Part shown: one piece after another, positions 23,213-31,258 of the stretch | Position numbering within the stretch: position 1 is the stretch's first letter | Layout of the letters: each line of letters opens with the position of its first letter | From: Ruania suaedae | Lineage (GTDB): Bacteria; Actinomycetota; Actinomycetes; Actinomycetales; Beutenbergiaceae | Length of the DNA stretch: 64,000 bases | NCBI RefSeq assembly: GCF_021049265.1 | Contig: NZ_CP088018.1 | Location: 1,736,001 to 1,800,000 of the forward strand | Direction of reading: 5' to 3' | The notes under the pieces: model-generated | Told to the model about the DNA's origin: nothing | Databases searched by the model: none | The model's input: the letters and a program-made list of their open reading frames with translations, nothing else | Translations under genes and position numbers: made by a program

Positions 23213-23995
23213 GTGCTGGTAGCCGAACGGCGGGCGCGGGTGCTCAGTGCCGTGCACGCCCAGGGGGCGGTGAGCGTGACCACCCTGGCCGTGGATCTGC
23301 AGGTCAGTGCCATGACCATCCGGCGTGACCTGGAGGCCCTGGCCCGGGACGGTCTGCTGGACAAGGTGCACGGCGGCGCGACCGCACGCCGGAGCCCCAG
23401 CGCCGAGGAGGTCGGCTTCGAGGCCAAGGCCGGGCGAGAGCGCGCCGAGAAGGACGCGATCGCCTCCCTCGCCGCCTCGTTGGTCGAACCGGGGATGTCC
23501 GTGGGCCTCTCGGCCGGTACCACCACTTGGGCCCTGGCCCGGCGGCTCCGGACGGTGCCACGGCTGACGATCGTCACCAACTCGCTCCCCATCGCGGACC
23601 TGCTGCACACCGCACCCCTGCCCGGGGAGTACGAACCCGCCGGAGTGGTGCTCACCGGCGGGGTGCGCACCGCCTCGGACGCCCTCGTCGGCCCGGTCGC
23701 GGTGGCGGCGCTCGCCCAGCTGCACTGCGACATCGTCTTCCTCGGGGTGCACGGGATGGATCCCGACGCCGGCCTGACCACGCCGAACCTGCTCGAGGCC
23801 GAGACCGACCGGGCGCTGATCGCCGCGGGAGGCTCCGCCGTCGTGGTGGCCGACCACACGAAGTGGGGGACGATCGGGCTCACCACGATCGTGGCACTGG
23901 ACCGGATCGACCACGTCGTCACCGACGGCGGGATGGACGCCGACGCGCTGCAGCGCCTGCGGCGGCACGTCGGTGGAGTGCACGTGGCCGAGTGA
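23213..23995 (+). CDS. DeoR/GlpR family regulator
   Basis: This 260-residue sugar-metabolism-type repressor has an N-terminal helix-turn-helix (VSVTTLAVDLQVSAMTIRRD, LEALARDGLLDKVHGGA) and a C-terminal isomerase-like sensor with GLSAGTTTWALA, VTNSLPIADLL and TGGVRTASDALVGP. It would bind a phosphorylated sugar. GTG 23213 is chosen from its GGAG ribosome site and the family start ERRARVLSAV; longer starts at 23132 or 23159 would overlap the -10 box. No sugar genes lie beside it, so the regulated pathway is elsewhere. Confidence 0.8.
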   Translation: MLVAERRARVLSAVHAQGAVSVTTLAVDLQVSAMTIRRDLEALARDGLLDKVHGGATARRSPSAEEVGFEAKAGRERAEKDAIASLAASLVEPGMSVGLSAGTTTWALARRLRTVPRLTIVTNSLPIADLLHTAPLPGEYEPAGVVLTGGVRTASDALVGPVAVAALAQLHCDIVFLGVHGMDPDAGLTTPNLLEAETDRALIAAGGSAVVVADHTKWGTIGLTTIVALDRIDHVVTDGGMDADALQRLRRHVGGVHVAE

Positions 23996-24011
23996 CACCC
24001 ACCGTCTCCCG

Positions 24012-26801
24012 CTACCAGGTCCCGTGGGCCACGATCCCGCGACGCACGGCCGCGATCGCCTCGCGCGCGGTCTCGCGCAGCCCCGGCGTGGGAGCGGCCA
24101 CCGCCACCTGATCGAGCAGGTCGAGCACCTGCCGGCTCCACCGCACGAAGTCACCCGCAGCGATCGGGGCGGTGTCGAGCACGGCCGAGAGGGATCCCCC
24201 GCGGGCCCACGTGTACATCGGCCGCACCAGGCCCAGGTCCACCGGTGCGGACGGGCTGAGACGATGCTCGCGCTCGAGGTTCTCCAGCCGGCGGGAGGTC
24301 CGGACCGTTTCCCGGACGGCGAGGGCCAGGGGCCCCTCCGGCGGGCCCGGCGGGGTGGGTGGGACGGCAGGTTCCTCGCCACGGGACTGGTAGAGCACGA
24401 TCGAGGCCACGGCCGCCAACCCGGCGGCATCCACATCCGCCCAGGCTCCCGAGCGCAGGCATTCGGCCAGCACCAGGTCCCGCTCGCAGTAGAGCCGGCG
24501 CAGCCATCGGCCCTGGTCGGTGACGACGGTCCGGTCCTGCGCCCCCTCCAGGTATCCCAGACTGCCCAGCACCTGGCAGACCTTGTCGAAATCGCGGGCG
24601 ATCGAGGCGGTCCGGCCCTCGATCCGTCGCAGCAACGCCTGGTGCTCACCCTCGAGGGTGGAGCGGCGCCTGGCCCAGCGTGCGTGGTCCTCCCGCTCGG
24701 CACACCCGTGGCAGGGGTGATGGCGCAAGCGGTCCTGCAACTCGTTGAGCGTGCTGTCCGTCGCCGCGACCGACGGCGGCCTGGCGCGCGAGGGGGTCTC
24801 GTTCGCGAGGGCGCCGAGCGCGTTGCGCATGCTCGCGGCCAGATCGCGGCGCTCGGCCGGGCGCCGGGAGTTGAAGTGTTTCGGGATGCGGATCCGGGTG
24901 ACGGCCTCGGTGCCGTAGGGGACCTCGGCCACCGGCATGCGCACCAGCCGTGGCTCGCTGGTGAGCAGTGTCAGCGGCGGCGCCTCCAGGCCGCCCGGCG
25001 CAGGCTGTTCCAGCACCACCGCGAAACCGGCGCGACGTCCGGCCGGGATCTGCAGGACGTCGCCGCGGCGCAGGCTGTGCACCAGGCCCTGCGTCGCCTC
25101 GCGGGCGCCCCGGGACCGGCTCCGGGAGAGCTCGCTCTCGCGTTCGCTGATCGCGCGTCGCAGCCCGAGGTACTCCTGGATGTCACCGAGATGGCACGAC
25201 ATCGCCTCGGAGTAGCCTTCCAGGGCCTCGCTCATCGACCGGGCCTGCCGCGCCAGGCCCACCACGCTGCGATCGGCCTGGAACTGCGCGAAGGAGGTCT
25301 CCAGCGTCTCCCGTGCCCGGGTCCAGCCGGTGGTGGAGATCAGGTTGACGGCCATGTTGTAGGTCGGGCGGAAGCTCGAGCGCAGCGGGTAGGTGCGCCG
25401 TCCGGCGAGGCCGGCCACGCCGACCGGGTCCACGCCCGTGGCGTAGAGCACGACGGCGTGCCCTTCCACATCGATGCCGCGCCGGCCGGCACGACCGGTG
25501 AGCTGGGTGTACTCCCCCGGTGTGATGTCGGCGTGGCCCGTGCCGTCCCACTTGACGAGCTTCTCCAGCACCACCGAGCGGGCGGGCATGTTGATGCCCA
25601 GCGCCAGCGTCTCGGTGGCGAACACCACCTTGACCAGGCCGGCGGCGAAGAGCGCCTCGACCGTCTCCTTGAACACCGGCAGCAGGCCCGCGTGATGGGC
25701 CGCCACGCCGGCCAGCAGCGCCTGCCGCCAGGCCCAGTAGTCGAGCACCTGCAGGTCATCCGGCGGGAGGTTGCCGCAGTGCCGTTCGATCTCCGCGTCG
25801 ATGAGCTCACGCTCGGCCGGTGAGGTCAGGGCGATACCCGAGGCGGCCACCTGCTGCACCGCCGCCTCGCAGCCCACGCGGGAGAAGATGAAGACGATGG
25901 CCGGGAGCAGCCCGGCGCGGTCGAGCTGGTCGACCACGAGAAATCTCGGTGGCACCCGCACCGGGCGTGAACGTTCGCGCACGGCCCGGCCGCCCCGGCC
26001 CGGCCCGCGCCCCTTCCGGCGGCCGCTGCCCCGGGAGGGGCCCGAGCGCTCCACCTCGCGGATGGACTCGGTCAGGTCCGGGTTGATCGGCGGGTCCACA
26101 CCCGGGTTGGTGGGATCGACGTGCGAGCCGTAGAGGTCGTGGATGTCCCGGCCGACCATGACGTGCTGCCACAGCGGCACCGGGCGGACCTCGGAGACCA
26201 CGACGTCGGTGCTGCCGCGCACCTCGGTGAGCCACTCGCCGAACTCCTCGGCGTTGGAGACCGTCGCCGAGAGCGAGGCGATCTGCACGCTCGAGGGCAG
26301 GTGCAGGATCACCTCCTCCCAGACGGGCCCGCGGAACCTGTCGGCGAGGTAATGCACCTCGTCCATGACCACGTAGCCGAGCCCGGCGAGGGTCGCGGAG
26401 TCGTTGTAGAGCATGTTGCGCAGCACTTCGGTGGTCATGACGACCACGGGAGCCTCGGAGTTGACAGAGGTGTCACCGGTCAGCAGACCGACGGCGTCGG
26501 CTCCGTGCCGCGCACGCAGGTCGAGGAACTTCTGGTTGCTCAGGGCCTTGATCGGGGTGGTGTAGAAGGTCTTGCGGCCCTGCTGCAGGCCCAGCGCGAC
26601 GGCGAACTCCCCCACCACCGTCTTGCCCGCGCCCGTGGGCGCGGCGACGAGGACGCCCCTGCCCTCCTGCAGCGCCTGGCACCCCTGGATCTGGAAGTCG
26701 TCGAGCGCGAAGTCCAGCGTGCGGCGGAACACCGCGAGCGGGGTCTCCTGCTCGACCTGTCGCTGCTTGAACGCTGCGTACCGCTCGGCCGGGCTGGTCA
26801 T
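24012..26801 (-). CDS. helY: Ski2/Mtr4-like RNA helicase HelY
   Basis: This 929-residue superfamily 2 helicase has Walker A APTGAGKT (54-61), DEVH (147-150), SLSATVSNAEEFGEWL, and helicase C motifs including FATETLALGINMPARSVV and QLTGRAGRRGID, followed by a DSHCT-type C-terminal domain. Actinobacterial HelY resembles the exosome-linked helicases of eukaryotes and presumably unwinds RNA. Its substrate is unknown. Its own -10 box lies 6 nt before ATG 26801, overlapping the end region of the lipid kinase gene. The order tatA-tatC-helY after pafBC is conserved in actinobacteria. Confidence 0.9.
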   Translation of the reverse strand: MTSPAERYAAFKQRQVEQETPLAVFRRTLDFALDDFQIQGCQALQEGRGVLVAAPTGAGKTVVGEFAVALGLQQGRKTFYTTPIKALSNQKFLDLRARHGADAVGLLTGDTSVNSEAPVVVMTTEVLRNMLYNDSATLAGLGYVVMDEVHYLADRFRGPVWEEVILHLPSSVQIASLSATVSNAEEFGEWLTEVRGSTDVVVSEVRPVPLWQHVMVGRDIHDLYGSHVDPTNPGVDPPINPDLTESIREVERSGPSRGSGRRKGRGPGRGGRAVRERSRPVRVPPRFLVVDQLDRAGLLPAIVFIFSRVGCEAAVQQVAASGIALTSPAERELIDAEIERHCGNLPPDDLQVLDYWAWRQALLAGVAAHHAGLLPVFKETVEALFAAGLVKVVFATETLALGINMPARSVVLEKLVKWDGTGHADITPGEYTQLTGRAGRRGIDVEGHAVVLYATGVDPVGVAGLAGRRTYPLRSSFRPTYNMAVNLISTTGWTRARETLETSFAQFQADRSVVGLARQARSMSEALEGYSEAMSCHLGDIQEYLGLRRAISERESELSRSRSRGAREATQGLVHSLRRGDVLQIPAGRRAGFAVVLEQPAPGGLEAPPLTLLTSEPRLVRMPVAEVPYGTEAVTRIRIPKHFNSRRPAERRDLAASMRNALGALANETPSRARPPSVAATDSTLNELQDRLRHHPCHGCAEREDHARWARRRSTLEGEHQALLRRIEGRTASIARDFDKVCQVLGSLGYLEGAQDRTVVTDQGRWLRRLYCERDLVLAECLRSGAWADVDAAGLAAVASIVLYQSRGEEPAVPPTPPGPPEGPLALAVRETVRTSRRLENLEREHRLSPSAPVDLGLVRPMYTWARGGSLSAVLDTAPIAAGDFVRWSRQVLDLLDQVAVAAPTPGLRETAREAIAAVRRGIVAHGTW

Positions 26802-26807
26802 GCAGCC

Positions 26808-26813
26808 AGGCTA
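26808..26813 (-). promoter_or_regulatory. -10 box of helY
   Basis: TAGCCT, 6 nt before ATG 26801, predicts a leaderless helY mRNA starting immediately after the lipid kinase gene. Confidence 0.45.
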
Positions 26814-26814
26814 C

Positions 26815-27759
26815 CTACGGTTGCGCCGGGGCGAGCAGTCGGAGGCCCCCGGGGCGGACCCGGGCCCGGAGCGGCAGGCGGCCGAGGAGCTCGCCGTCGG
26901 CGTAGACCGGTGGCGGGGTGGCCGCTCCGGACCACGCCTCGAGGACCACCTCGCGGGCGCGGACGATCTCCACCCGGTCCGATTCCACGTGCCGGCCCGA
27001 GTACACCTTCGGAAAGAGACGCAGGAGTGCACCTCGCCCCATCGCATGGCCGATCACCACGTCCATCAGGCCGTCGTCCGGGCGCGCGCCGGGAGCGATC
27101 CGCATCCCCCCGCCGAAGGAGGTGGCGTTGGCGAGGGCGACGAGGGTGGCCGGCAGCTCCCGGGGCGTGCCGTCGATGGTGATCCGGTAGCCGTAGGGCC
27201 GGAAGGTGGCGAGCTCGCCGAGGACGCCACGCACGTACCGCCCGCCGCCGCGCGGCCACCGGAAGGAGTTGGCGCGGTGGTTGACCGCGGCGTCGAAGCC
27301 CGCGGACAGGACGCAAGCGGTCCATTCGATACCGGTCTGGGCGGCCTGACTCTCGCCGTCCGGAAGATGTACCTGCGTGCCGATCACGTCCAGCAGGCGA
27401 GGCGGCCGCCCCAGGCCGTCCAGCACATCCGCCACGGCCCGGCTCACGTCGTGCACCGACAACCCCAGGTTGCGCGCGAGGTCGTTGCCGCTGCCCACCG
27501 GCACGATCCCGAGCGGCGTGGTCGTCCCCGCGACGGCGTTCACCCCGAGGTGGGCCATCCCGTCCCCACCGACCGCGACGACGGCGTCCAGCTCCCACAG
27601 CGAGCGGCGCACGCGCGCCAGTGCGTCGACCGCATCACGGCCGGACAGATCCAGGATCTCGTGACCACTGCGGCCCAGCAGCCCGAGCACCTCCCGGCCG
27701 CCGGCCTCACCCCGGCCGTGCCCCGCCGTCGGGTTGACGAGCACGCCCACTCTGCTCAC
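26815..27759 (-). CDS. Diacylglycerol kinase family lipid kinase
   Basis: This 314-residue soluble lipid kinase of the DagK/YegS type phosphorylates diacylglycerol or a related lipid at the inner membrane face. Motifs are VLVNPTAGHGRG (about 6-17), the ATP loop VVAVGGDGMAHLGVNA (about 60-75) and VGSGNDLARNLGL. The C-terminal region ends PPVYADGELLGRLPLRARVRPGGLRLL, the beta-rich domain of the family. Start GTG 27759. It lies between helY and tatC, an insertion relative to the mycobacterial order. The exact lipid cannot be told. Confidence 0.85.
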   Translation of the reverse strand: MSRVGVLVNPTAGHGRGEAGGREVLGLLGRSGHEILDLSGRDAVDALARVRRSLWELDAVVAVGGDGMAHLGVNAVAGTTTPLGIVPVGSGNDLARNLGLSVHDVSRAVADVLDGLGRPPRLLDVIGTQVHLPDGESQAAQTGIEWTACVLSAGFDAAVNHRANSFRWPRGGGRYVRGVLGELATFRPYGYRITIDGTPRELPATLVALANATSFGGGMRIAPGARPDDGLMDVVIGHAMGRGALLRLFPKVYSGRHVESDRVEIVRAREVVLEAWSGAATPPPVYADGELLGRLPLRARVRPGGLRLLAPAQP

Positions 27760-27777
27760 GGTCGGTGCCCCGCCTGC

Positions 27778-28605
27778 TCAGCGCTCGGCGTCGGCCGAGG
27801 ACGAGGCACCGTCCGCGAGCGCGTCGTCGAGCTCGGCCTCCTCCTTGGCGGACTTCCGCGCCCGCCGCCGGTCGTTCAGCAGGCAGATCCCGACCGCGGC
27901 GAAGTAGAGCACCACGATCGGCAGCGCCATCAGGATAAAGGTCACGACGTCCGCGGTGGGCGTGGCCAGGGCGGACAGCACGAAGATCACGATGACCGCC
28001 CAGCGCCAGCCCTTCAGCCAGGTGATCCCCTTGACCACCCCGAGGAAGTTCAGCACCACCAGGATCAACGGCAGCAGGAAGGCGAACCCGAAGATCAGCA
28101 GGAACTGCATGACGAACTTCAGGTAGTCCGTGACGCCGATGAACAGCGAGGAGGTCTCGCCCTCGGGCACGAACTGGGTCAGCAGGATGTAGGTGTTCGG
28201 CAGCGCGAGCCAGGCCATGTAGACGCCGCCGGCGAACAGCGGCACGCCCGCGCCGATGACGGCGAGGGTCCAGCGCCGCTCGTTGTGCTTGAGCCCCGGC
28301 GCGAGGAACGCCCACAGGTGGTAGATCCACCACGGGCAGCTGACGATGAGGCCGAGGAAGCCGGCGACGCGCAGCTTGATGTCGAAGCTGGAGGCCACGC
28401 TGTCGAAGTTGAGGGTGGCCTCGACGCCACGCGCACGCAACTCCTCGACGGGTTGCTGGAGCAGCCCGTAGATGACGTCGTAGAGGAACCAGCCGCCGAT
28501 GGCACCCAGCAGGATGCCGATGAACGCCAGAACGAGCCGCTTGCGCAGTTCACGCAGATGATCCCCGAGGGGCATCCGCCCCTCGGGGTTGTCCCGACCG
28601 GCCAC
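27778..28605 (-). CDS. tatC: Sec-independent translocase TatC
   Basis: TatC is the receptor of the twin-arginine pathway that exports folded proteins. The 275-residue sequence has six hydrophobic helices and the conserved cytoplasmic N-terminus MPLGDHLRELRKRL. It also has FLAPGLKHNERRW with the conserved glutamate, and FGFAFLLPLILVVLNFLGVV. The C-terminal tail is Glu/Asp/Ser-rich. It begins with GTG 28605, two bases after tatA, so both are one transcript. Confidence 0.93.
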   Translation of the reverse strand: MAGRDNPEGRMPLGDHLRELRKRLVLAFIGILLGAIGGWFLYDVIYGLLQQPVEELRARGVEATLNFDSVASSFDIKLRVAGFLGLIVSCPWWIYHLWAFLAPGLKHNERRWTLAVIGAGVPLFAGGVYMAWLALPNTYILLTQFVPEGETSSLFIGVTDYLKFVMQFLLIFGFAFLLPLILVVLNFLGVVKGITWLKGWRWAVIVIFVLSALATPTADVVTFILMALPIVVLYFAAVGICLLNDRRRARKSAKEEAELDDALADGASSSADAER

Positions 28606-28607
28606 TG

Positions 28608-28877
28608 TCAGGTGGTGGTGTTCTCGTCGGTGCGCCGCTGCTCGGTGCTCTGCGAGGTGGTGGTCGAGGCCTGCTCGGTCCGGTCCCTGCGCTCGCCGGG
28701 CTCGGCGTTCTTGTCATCGATGGAGACGTCGGTGTCGTCCTGCAGCTCCTTGATCTCCTTCTTGAAGACCTTGAGCGACTTGCCGACGTTGCCGGCGATG
28801 TCCGGCAGGCGGCTGGCGCCGAAGAGCAGCAGTACCAGGCCGATGATCGCGATCCAGAAGACGGGGTTCTTCAGCAT
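28608..28877 (-). CDS. tatA: Sec-independent translocase TatA
   Basis: This 89-residue pore component of the Tat system has one membrane helix (about 5-20), the hinge FGASRLPDIAGNVGKSLK (about 19-36) and a charged amphipathic helix VFKKEIKELQDD. The tail rich in Glu, Thr and Arg is disordered. ATG 28877 follows GAAGGAA. It is cotranscribed with tatC. A tatB gene is not in the window; some actinobacteria keep it elsewhere. Confidence 0.9.
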   Translation of the reverse strand: MLKNPVFWIAIIGLVLLLFGASRLPDIAGNVGKSLKVFKKEIKELQDDTDVSIDDKNAEPGERRDRTEQASTTTSQSTEQRRTDENTTT

Positions 28878-28923
28878 GTGCGGTTCCTTCGTCGGAATAT
28901 TCGTGGCGGTCGGCGGCCGGTGG

Positions 28924-29253
28924 TCACAGGGGCATCCCGATCGCCCGCCATCTGTCCAGGGTACGCCTTCGGCGCGCCCGCAGCCGTGCAGCACGTGCGG
29001 CGAGGTTCGTGGCGCGGGTGCTGCGCCACTGATCCCGCTGCTCCTCGGTGGCCGCCAGGTGCGGGCCGAACCTGGGGTCCTCGCGCAGCCGCGCCAGCTC
29101 GGCGAGACGTTCGTCGAGCCGTTGCATCACCTCGGCGCTGCGCCCGGCCTCCGCGTTGAGGGCCTTGAACGAACGCCAGAGACGACGAGCGATCACGAAC
29201 AGCACGAGGAACGCCCCGAGTACGAGCGCTGTCCATACGGCTGACCAGATCAC
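28924..29253 (-). CDS. Hypothetical single-pass membrane protein
   Basis: This is a 109-residue protein of no recognised family, with an N-terminal membrane helix (about 3-21) and a highly charged helical region, probably a coiled coil (about 30-100, rich in Arg, Glu and Ala). Its position between pafC and tatA suggests it may be conserved with them in related genera, but that is not tested. GTG 29253 lies 6 nt after TAGGCT, implying its own leaderless transcript. Confidence 0.6.
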   Translation of the reverse strand: MIWSAVWTALVLGAFLVLFVIARRLWRSFKALNAEAGRSAEVMQRLDERLAELARLREDPRFGPHLAATEEQRDQWRSTRATNLAARAARLRARRRRTLDRWRAIGMPL

Positions 29254-29259
29254 TCCCCC

Positions 29260-29265
29260 AGCCTA
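29260..29265 (-). promoter_or_regulatory. -10 box of the small membrane protein gene
   Basis: TAGGCT on the minus strand, 6 nt before GTG 29253, lies at the end of pafC. Confidence 0.4.
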
Positions 29266-30276
29266 GGCCACGGAGCCGGGTGAGGTGGAGGTGTGCCCGC
29301 CGAGTCCTGCCTGCTGGTAGGCGGCCAGGGCGCCGCGGGCCCGCGCGGCCAGGCCGTCGGCCACGTCCGCGGGCTCGACCGCGCGGACATCGGCTCCGAG
29401 CCCGAGCAGCAGGTTGTGCAGCCAGGCCAGGTCCACCACGTCCAGCTCGACGGCGAAGTCCCCCTCTCCCAGCTCCTCCACCGTGCTCACGGGGTACTGC
29501 TCCGCCACCCAGCGCGCGCGCGGTGCAAGCACCAGGCGCACGTGCCAGGGGGCCCGGGCGAGGGTCGGCTGCGCCGATCCCGGCAGCGCGACGTCATGGT
29601 CGGGAGCGGGCGAGTCCAGCACGGTGGCCTCGAGCATGCGATCGAGCCGGAACTGGCGCAGTCCGCCGGCGCGGTGACACCACGCGAGCAGGAACCAGCG
29701 GTGGGAGTCGGTGAGCAGCTGGAGCGGGTCGACCACCCGCTCGCTGACGGTGTCCGAGGCGGAGACGTAGCGCAGCGCGAGCTGCCGGCGCTTCTTCACG
29801 GCGCGGCGCACGGTCGGCAGGTGGTCGGCGGAGTCGGCCCCCGAGCCACTGGCGGAGTGCACCTCCACCGCCCCGACGGACTCCGCGGCCTGGCCGGCCG
29901 CCGCGGAGAGCTTGGCGGTGGTGGAGGCCAGCACCGCGTCGTCGGTCAGACCCGGGGTGGCCTGCAGCGTGCGCAGCGCCGTGAGCAATGCGAGGGCCTC
30001 GTGCGGCCCCAGTCGCAACGGACGATGCATCCCCCGGGCGTCGGTGAGGGTGAGGCGGTTCTGTTCGTGGTCGTCGGCGGCGAAGTCGATGAGGTCACCG
30101 TGCAGGTAGCCGGGCGTGCCCGAGACCCAGAGGGTGTCCACGTCCTGGAGCACCTGCCCGGCGCTGACACCGAAGTGCTCGGCCACCTGCTCGACGGGCA
30201 CGCCGGGGTGGTTCTCCAGGTAGGCGATCAGTGCGAGCATCCGCACCATCCGGTCCCCGGCGGTCTCGGCTGCCAT
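29263..30276 (-). CDS. pafC: WYL regulator PafC
   Basis: PafB and PafC form a heterodimeric activator of a RecA-independent DNA-damage response in actinobacteria. This 337-residue subunit has an N-terminal winged helix (ALIAYLENHPGVPVEQVAEHF), a WYL domain (VVDPLQLLTDSHRWFLLAWC) and a WCX domain (DFAVELDVVDLAWLHNLLLGL). ATG 30276 overlaps the pafB stop by one base; an in-frame TTG lies 3 nt earlier. No proteasome or Pup-ligase genes adjoin it here, unlike in mycobacteria. Confidence 0.88.
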   Translation of the reverse strand: MAAETAGDRMVRMLALIAYLENHPGVPVEQVAEHFGVSAGQVLQDVDTLWVSGTPGYLHGDLIDFAADDHEQNRLTLTDARGMHRPLRLGPHEALALLTALRTLQATPGLTDDAVLASTTAKLSAAAGQAAESVGAVEVHSASGSGADSADHLPTVRRAVKKRRQLALRYVSASDTVSERVVDPLQLLTDSHRWFLLAWCHRAGGLRQFRLDRMLEATVLDSPAPDHDVALPGSAQPTLARAPWHVRLVLAPRARWVAEQYPVSTVEELGEGDFAVELDVVDLAWLHNLLLGLGADVRAVEPADVADGLAARARGALAAYQQAGLGGHTSTSPGSVA

Positions 30277-31226
30277 CAACGCCCTCCCCAGGTGGTGGCC
30301 GCATGCAGCCGCTCGAGGACCGCCGAGCGGAGTTCCTCGGGCTCGAGCACCAGCACGCTGTCGCCGTAGCCGGCGACCTGCTCGGCGAATCGGTCGACGT
30401 CGGTGATCCGCAGGCGCACGACGTCCCGATCGGCGGGCGCCAGCGGGTGCGTCGCCGGCTCGGCCCGCGTGCGCAGTGCGGAGGCACGTTCCGGGGCCAG
30501 GGCGAGGACCACCTCGGTGGTGGTGACGGCGGGGACCTCGATCTGCTCGGGGATCTGGACCGTTGCCCGGTCACCGATCCGCTGGACCGTGGAGGTGATG
30601 CGTGAGAGCCGGAACGAACGCTGCGCCTGACGGTCGCGGTCGAAGCCGATCAGGTACCACCCGCGGTCCTTGGCGACCAGACGCCAGGGTTCGACGGTGC
30701 GCTGGGCCGTCGTGCCCGTGCGGGCGGTGCGATAGGTGAACCGGACGGCGATCCGGTCGGTGATGGCTTCCAGCAGCTCGGCGAACGCCGCATCCGGCCC
30801 GCGCACGCGCAGCGCCAGGCCGGCGTGCTCGCCCGGGTCGCTGAGGTCGCTGACGGCGCGCAGCTTGGTCAGACCCCGCCGGGACTCGGCGGCGAAGGAG
30901 GAGTCCTGCCAGACCTGGGCGGCCAGGGACAGCACCCCGACCTCGGCCGGGGTGAAGTCCACCGGCGGCAACGTGTACTCGCCTGTGTCGATGCGGTAGC
31001 CGACATCGTCCTCGTGGGCGGAGTCGGTGAGGGTCAGCAGCGGGATGCCGAGGGCCCGCAGCTGGTCCTTGTCACGCTCGAACATCCGGTCGAAGGACTC
31101 GTCCGAGGCGGCGTCGGCGTACCCGTTGACCTGACGGCGGATCTCTGCCTTGGTCATCCGGTGGCGAGTATGGCTCAGCGCGATCACCAGATCGAGGAGG
31201 CGCTCAGCGGCCGGGACGCGGTCCAT
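30276..31226 (-). CDS. pafB: WYL regulator PafB
   Basis: This 316-residue partner of PafC has the winged helix AERLLDLVIALSHTRHRMTKAEI (about 6-28), a WYL domain (TVEPWRLVAKDRGWYLIGFD, about 180-199) and a WCX domain ending VLVLEPEELRSAVLERL. ATG 31226 is chosen because MDRVPAAERLLDL starts the conserved region and a -10 box lies 7 nt upstream. It is divergent from DUF3866. In relatives a WYL ligand (single-stranded DNA) activates the pair. Confidence 0.88.
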   Translation of the reverse strand: MDRVPAAERLLDLVIALSHTRHRMTKAEIRRQVNGYADAASDESFDRMFERDKDQLRALGIPLLTLTDSAHEDDVGYRIDTGEYTLPPVDFTPAEVGVLSLAAQVWQDSSFAAESRRGLTKLRAVSDLSDPGEHAGLALRVRGPDAAFAELLEAITDRIAVRFTYRTARTGTTAQRTVEPWRLVAKDRGWYLIGFDRDRQAQRSFRLSRITSTVQRIGDRATVQIPEQIEVPAVTTTEVVLALAPERASALRTRAEPATHPLAPADRDVVRLRITDVDRFAEQVAGYGDSVLVLEPEELRSAVLERLHAATTWGGR

Positions 31227-31233
31227 GCGACCC

Positions 31234-31239
31234 AGGCTA
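31234..31239 (-). promoter_or_regulatory. -10 box of pafBC
   Basis: TAGCCT on the minus strand lies 7 nt before ATG 31226, predicting leaderless pafB mRNA. A diverging -10 box lies 7 bp away. Confidence 0.45.
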
Positions 31240-31246
31240 GCCGCGA

Positions 31247-31252
31247 TACCTT
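31247..31252 (+). promoter_or_regulatory. -10 box of the DUF3866 gene
   Basis: TACCTT lies 6 nt before GTG 31259. With the opposite box at 31234 it forms a compact divergent promoter. Confidence 0.4.
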
Positions 31253-31258
31253 GCTGGT

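Noticed and set aside
23041-24141. Minus-strand frame opposite the DeoR gene
   Set aside because: Low-complexity Ser/Arg/Ala-rich translation without domains; the plus-strand DeoR motifs are complete.
26572-29244. Long plus-strand frame opposite the lipid kinase and tat genes
   Set aside because: It covers the antisense of five well-defined genes and intergenic DNA; a chance open frame in GC-rich sequence.
29263-31226. Proteasome/pupylation genes next to pafBC
   Set aside because: Searched for pafA, dop and prcBA patterns on both sides; none is present in the window.
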